From Clostridia bacterium (lineage in GTDB: Bacteria > Bacillota > Clostridia > Oscillospirales > Acutalibacteraceae), in the NCBI GenBank assembly GCA_017397655.1, contig JAFQIG010000048.1, forward strand, positions 1-64,000: a stretch of DNA of 64,000 bases. Direction: 5' to 3'. Positions 63,599 to 64,000 of this stretch are shown here, one piece after another; within the stretch, counting starts at the first letter, position 1; the number at the start of each line of letters is the position of its first letter. Under the pieces are notes generated by a model, which made no database searches, had not been told where the DNA came from, and saw only the letters and a program-made list of their open reading frames with translations. A program made the position numbers and the translations under genes.

Positions 63599-64000
63599 TC
63601 AAACGACTTCCTTTCTTTGATCTTTTAAACAAGCTTTCGGGAAGCTGAGTCAGTATGATAGCGATGAACATAATGACACAACCGAGAATTTCTTTGGGAG
63701 AGAGTGCTTCGTCAAGTATGATCCAGCCGAAAATGACGGAAAAGACCGATTCAAGACAAAGCAGGATGGAAGCAACCGTAGGATCGGTATTTTTCTGACC
63801 GATAAGCTGTAAAGTGAAAGCGACACCGCAGGTCATAACGCCTGCATAAAGGATTTCGGGAGTGATGGATAAGATATCGGAAACGACGGGTTCTTCAAAA
63901 ATAAACATACAGATACAAGTGAGCACACCCGAAACGGTAAACTGCAGGAACGAAAGCGAGATGCAGTCAACAAGAGGAGAGTATTTATCCGCAACGATAA
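63591..64000 (-). CDS. EamA/DMT-family transporter, partial (5' end outside the window)
   Basis: The frame is open to base 64000 (IVADKYSPLVDCISLSFLQ...), giving about 135 residues of the C-terminal half of a drug/metabolite transporter: helices around FLQFTVSGVLTCICMFIF, ILYAGVMTCGVAFTLQLIG, VASILLCLESVFSVIFGWIIL and ILGCVIMFIAIILTQ. The LLCLESVFSVIFGW and LGCVIMFIAII segments are typical of EamA. It overlaps the FAD gene by eight bases, so the two are cotranscribed. Confidence 0.82.
   Translation of the reverse strand, partial: IVADKYSPLVDCISLSFLQFTVSGVLTCICMFIFEEPVVSDILSITPEILYAGVMTCGVAFTLQLIGQKNTDPTVASILLCLESVFSVIFGWIILDEALSPKEILGCVIMFIAIILTQLPESLFKRSKKGSRLNG

Overview
The window looks like a chromosomal segment of a gut-type Clostridia member, probably near the Ruminococcaceae/Oscillospiraceae. 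This is inferred from moderate GC, strong AGGAGG-type ribosome sites with some TTG/GTG starts, sigma-A-like promoters with 17-base spacers, a type III glutamine synthetase, Sec signal peptides of Gram-positive style, a CIRCE element and many carbohydrate-active enzymes. No rRNA, phage module, intact IS element or CRISPR array is visible.

Layout. (1) 285-12531, minus strand: about 13 tightly packed genes that include a complete myo-inositol route (iolG, E, D, B, C, J, A), headed by a DUF4430 protein and an MTA/SAH nucleosidase and tailed by a PfkB kinase, a metallopeptidase and a secreted esterase. (2) 12.7-22 kb: glnN, a YdjC-type deacetylase, a helicase with two C-terminal membrane segments, a secreted/membrane protein of unknown family, a GNAT-oxidoreductase fusion and four tRNAs (Asp, Thr, CAT, Trp). 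(3) 22-34 kb: a nucleotide-binding LOG protein, a flavoprotein, a pair of ABC exporters, a secreted apiosidase-like glycosidase, two small membrane proteins, a sialidase-like protein, a GH95-like protein and a second copy of the unknown secreted/membrane family. (4) 34.2-37.4 kb: accessory region with a repeat-bearing secreted protein, an AT-rich minus-strand block with its own promoter and a frameshifted gene, then tRNA-Leu and tRNA-Gly with a duplicated tRNA-Leu 5' segment between them. (5) 37.5-44.3 kb, plus strand: beta-helix protein, GH130 phosphorylase, GPH/MFS-like transporter, LRR membrane protein, LMW phosphatase, pyrophosphatase and Hsp33. (6) 44.3-50 kb, minus: aldo-keto reductase, hydrolase, glycerate kinase, nucleotide-sugar dehydrogenase and a sulfatase-like protein with a degraded active-site motif. 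(7) 50-64 kb: htpG behind a perfect CIRCE, an antiporter/phosphoesterase/GH43-like operon, two HTH regulators, a lipoprotein, a GDPD, a PrsA-like foldase with a repeat insert, an RluA synthase, an FAD oxidoreductase and a truncated EamA transporter at the window edge.

The overall theme is carbohydrate and polyol scavenging with housekeeping genes between. The least explained items are the two paralogous secreted/membrane proteins, the membrane-tethered helicase, the accessory block near tRNA-Leu, the GNAT fusion and a 244-base repeat present twice.
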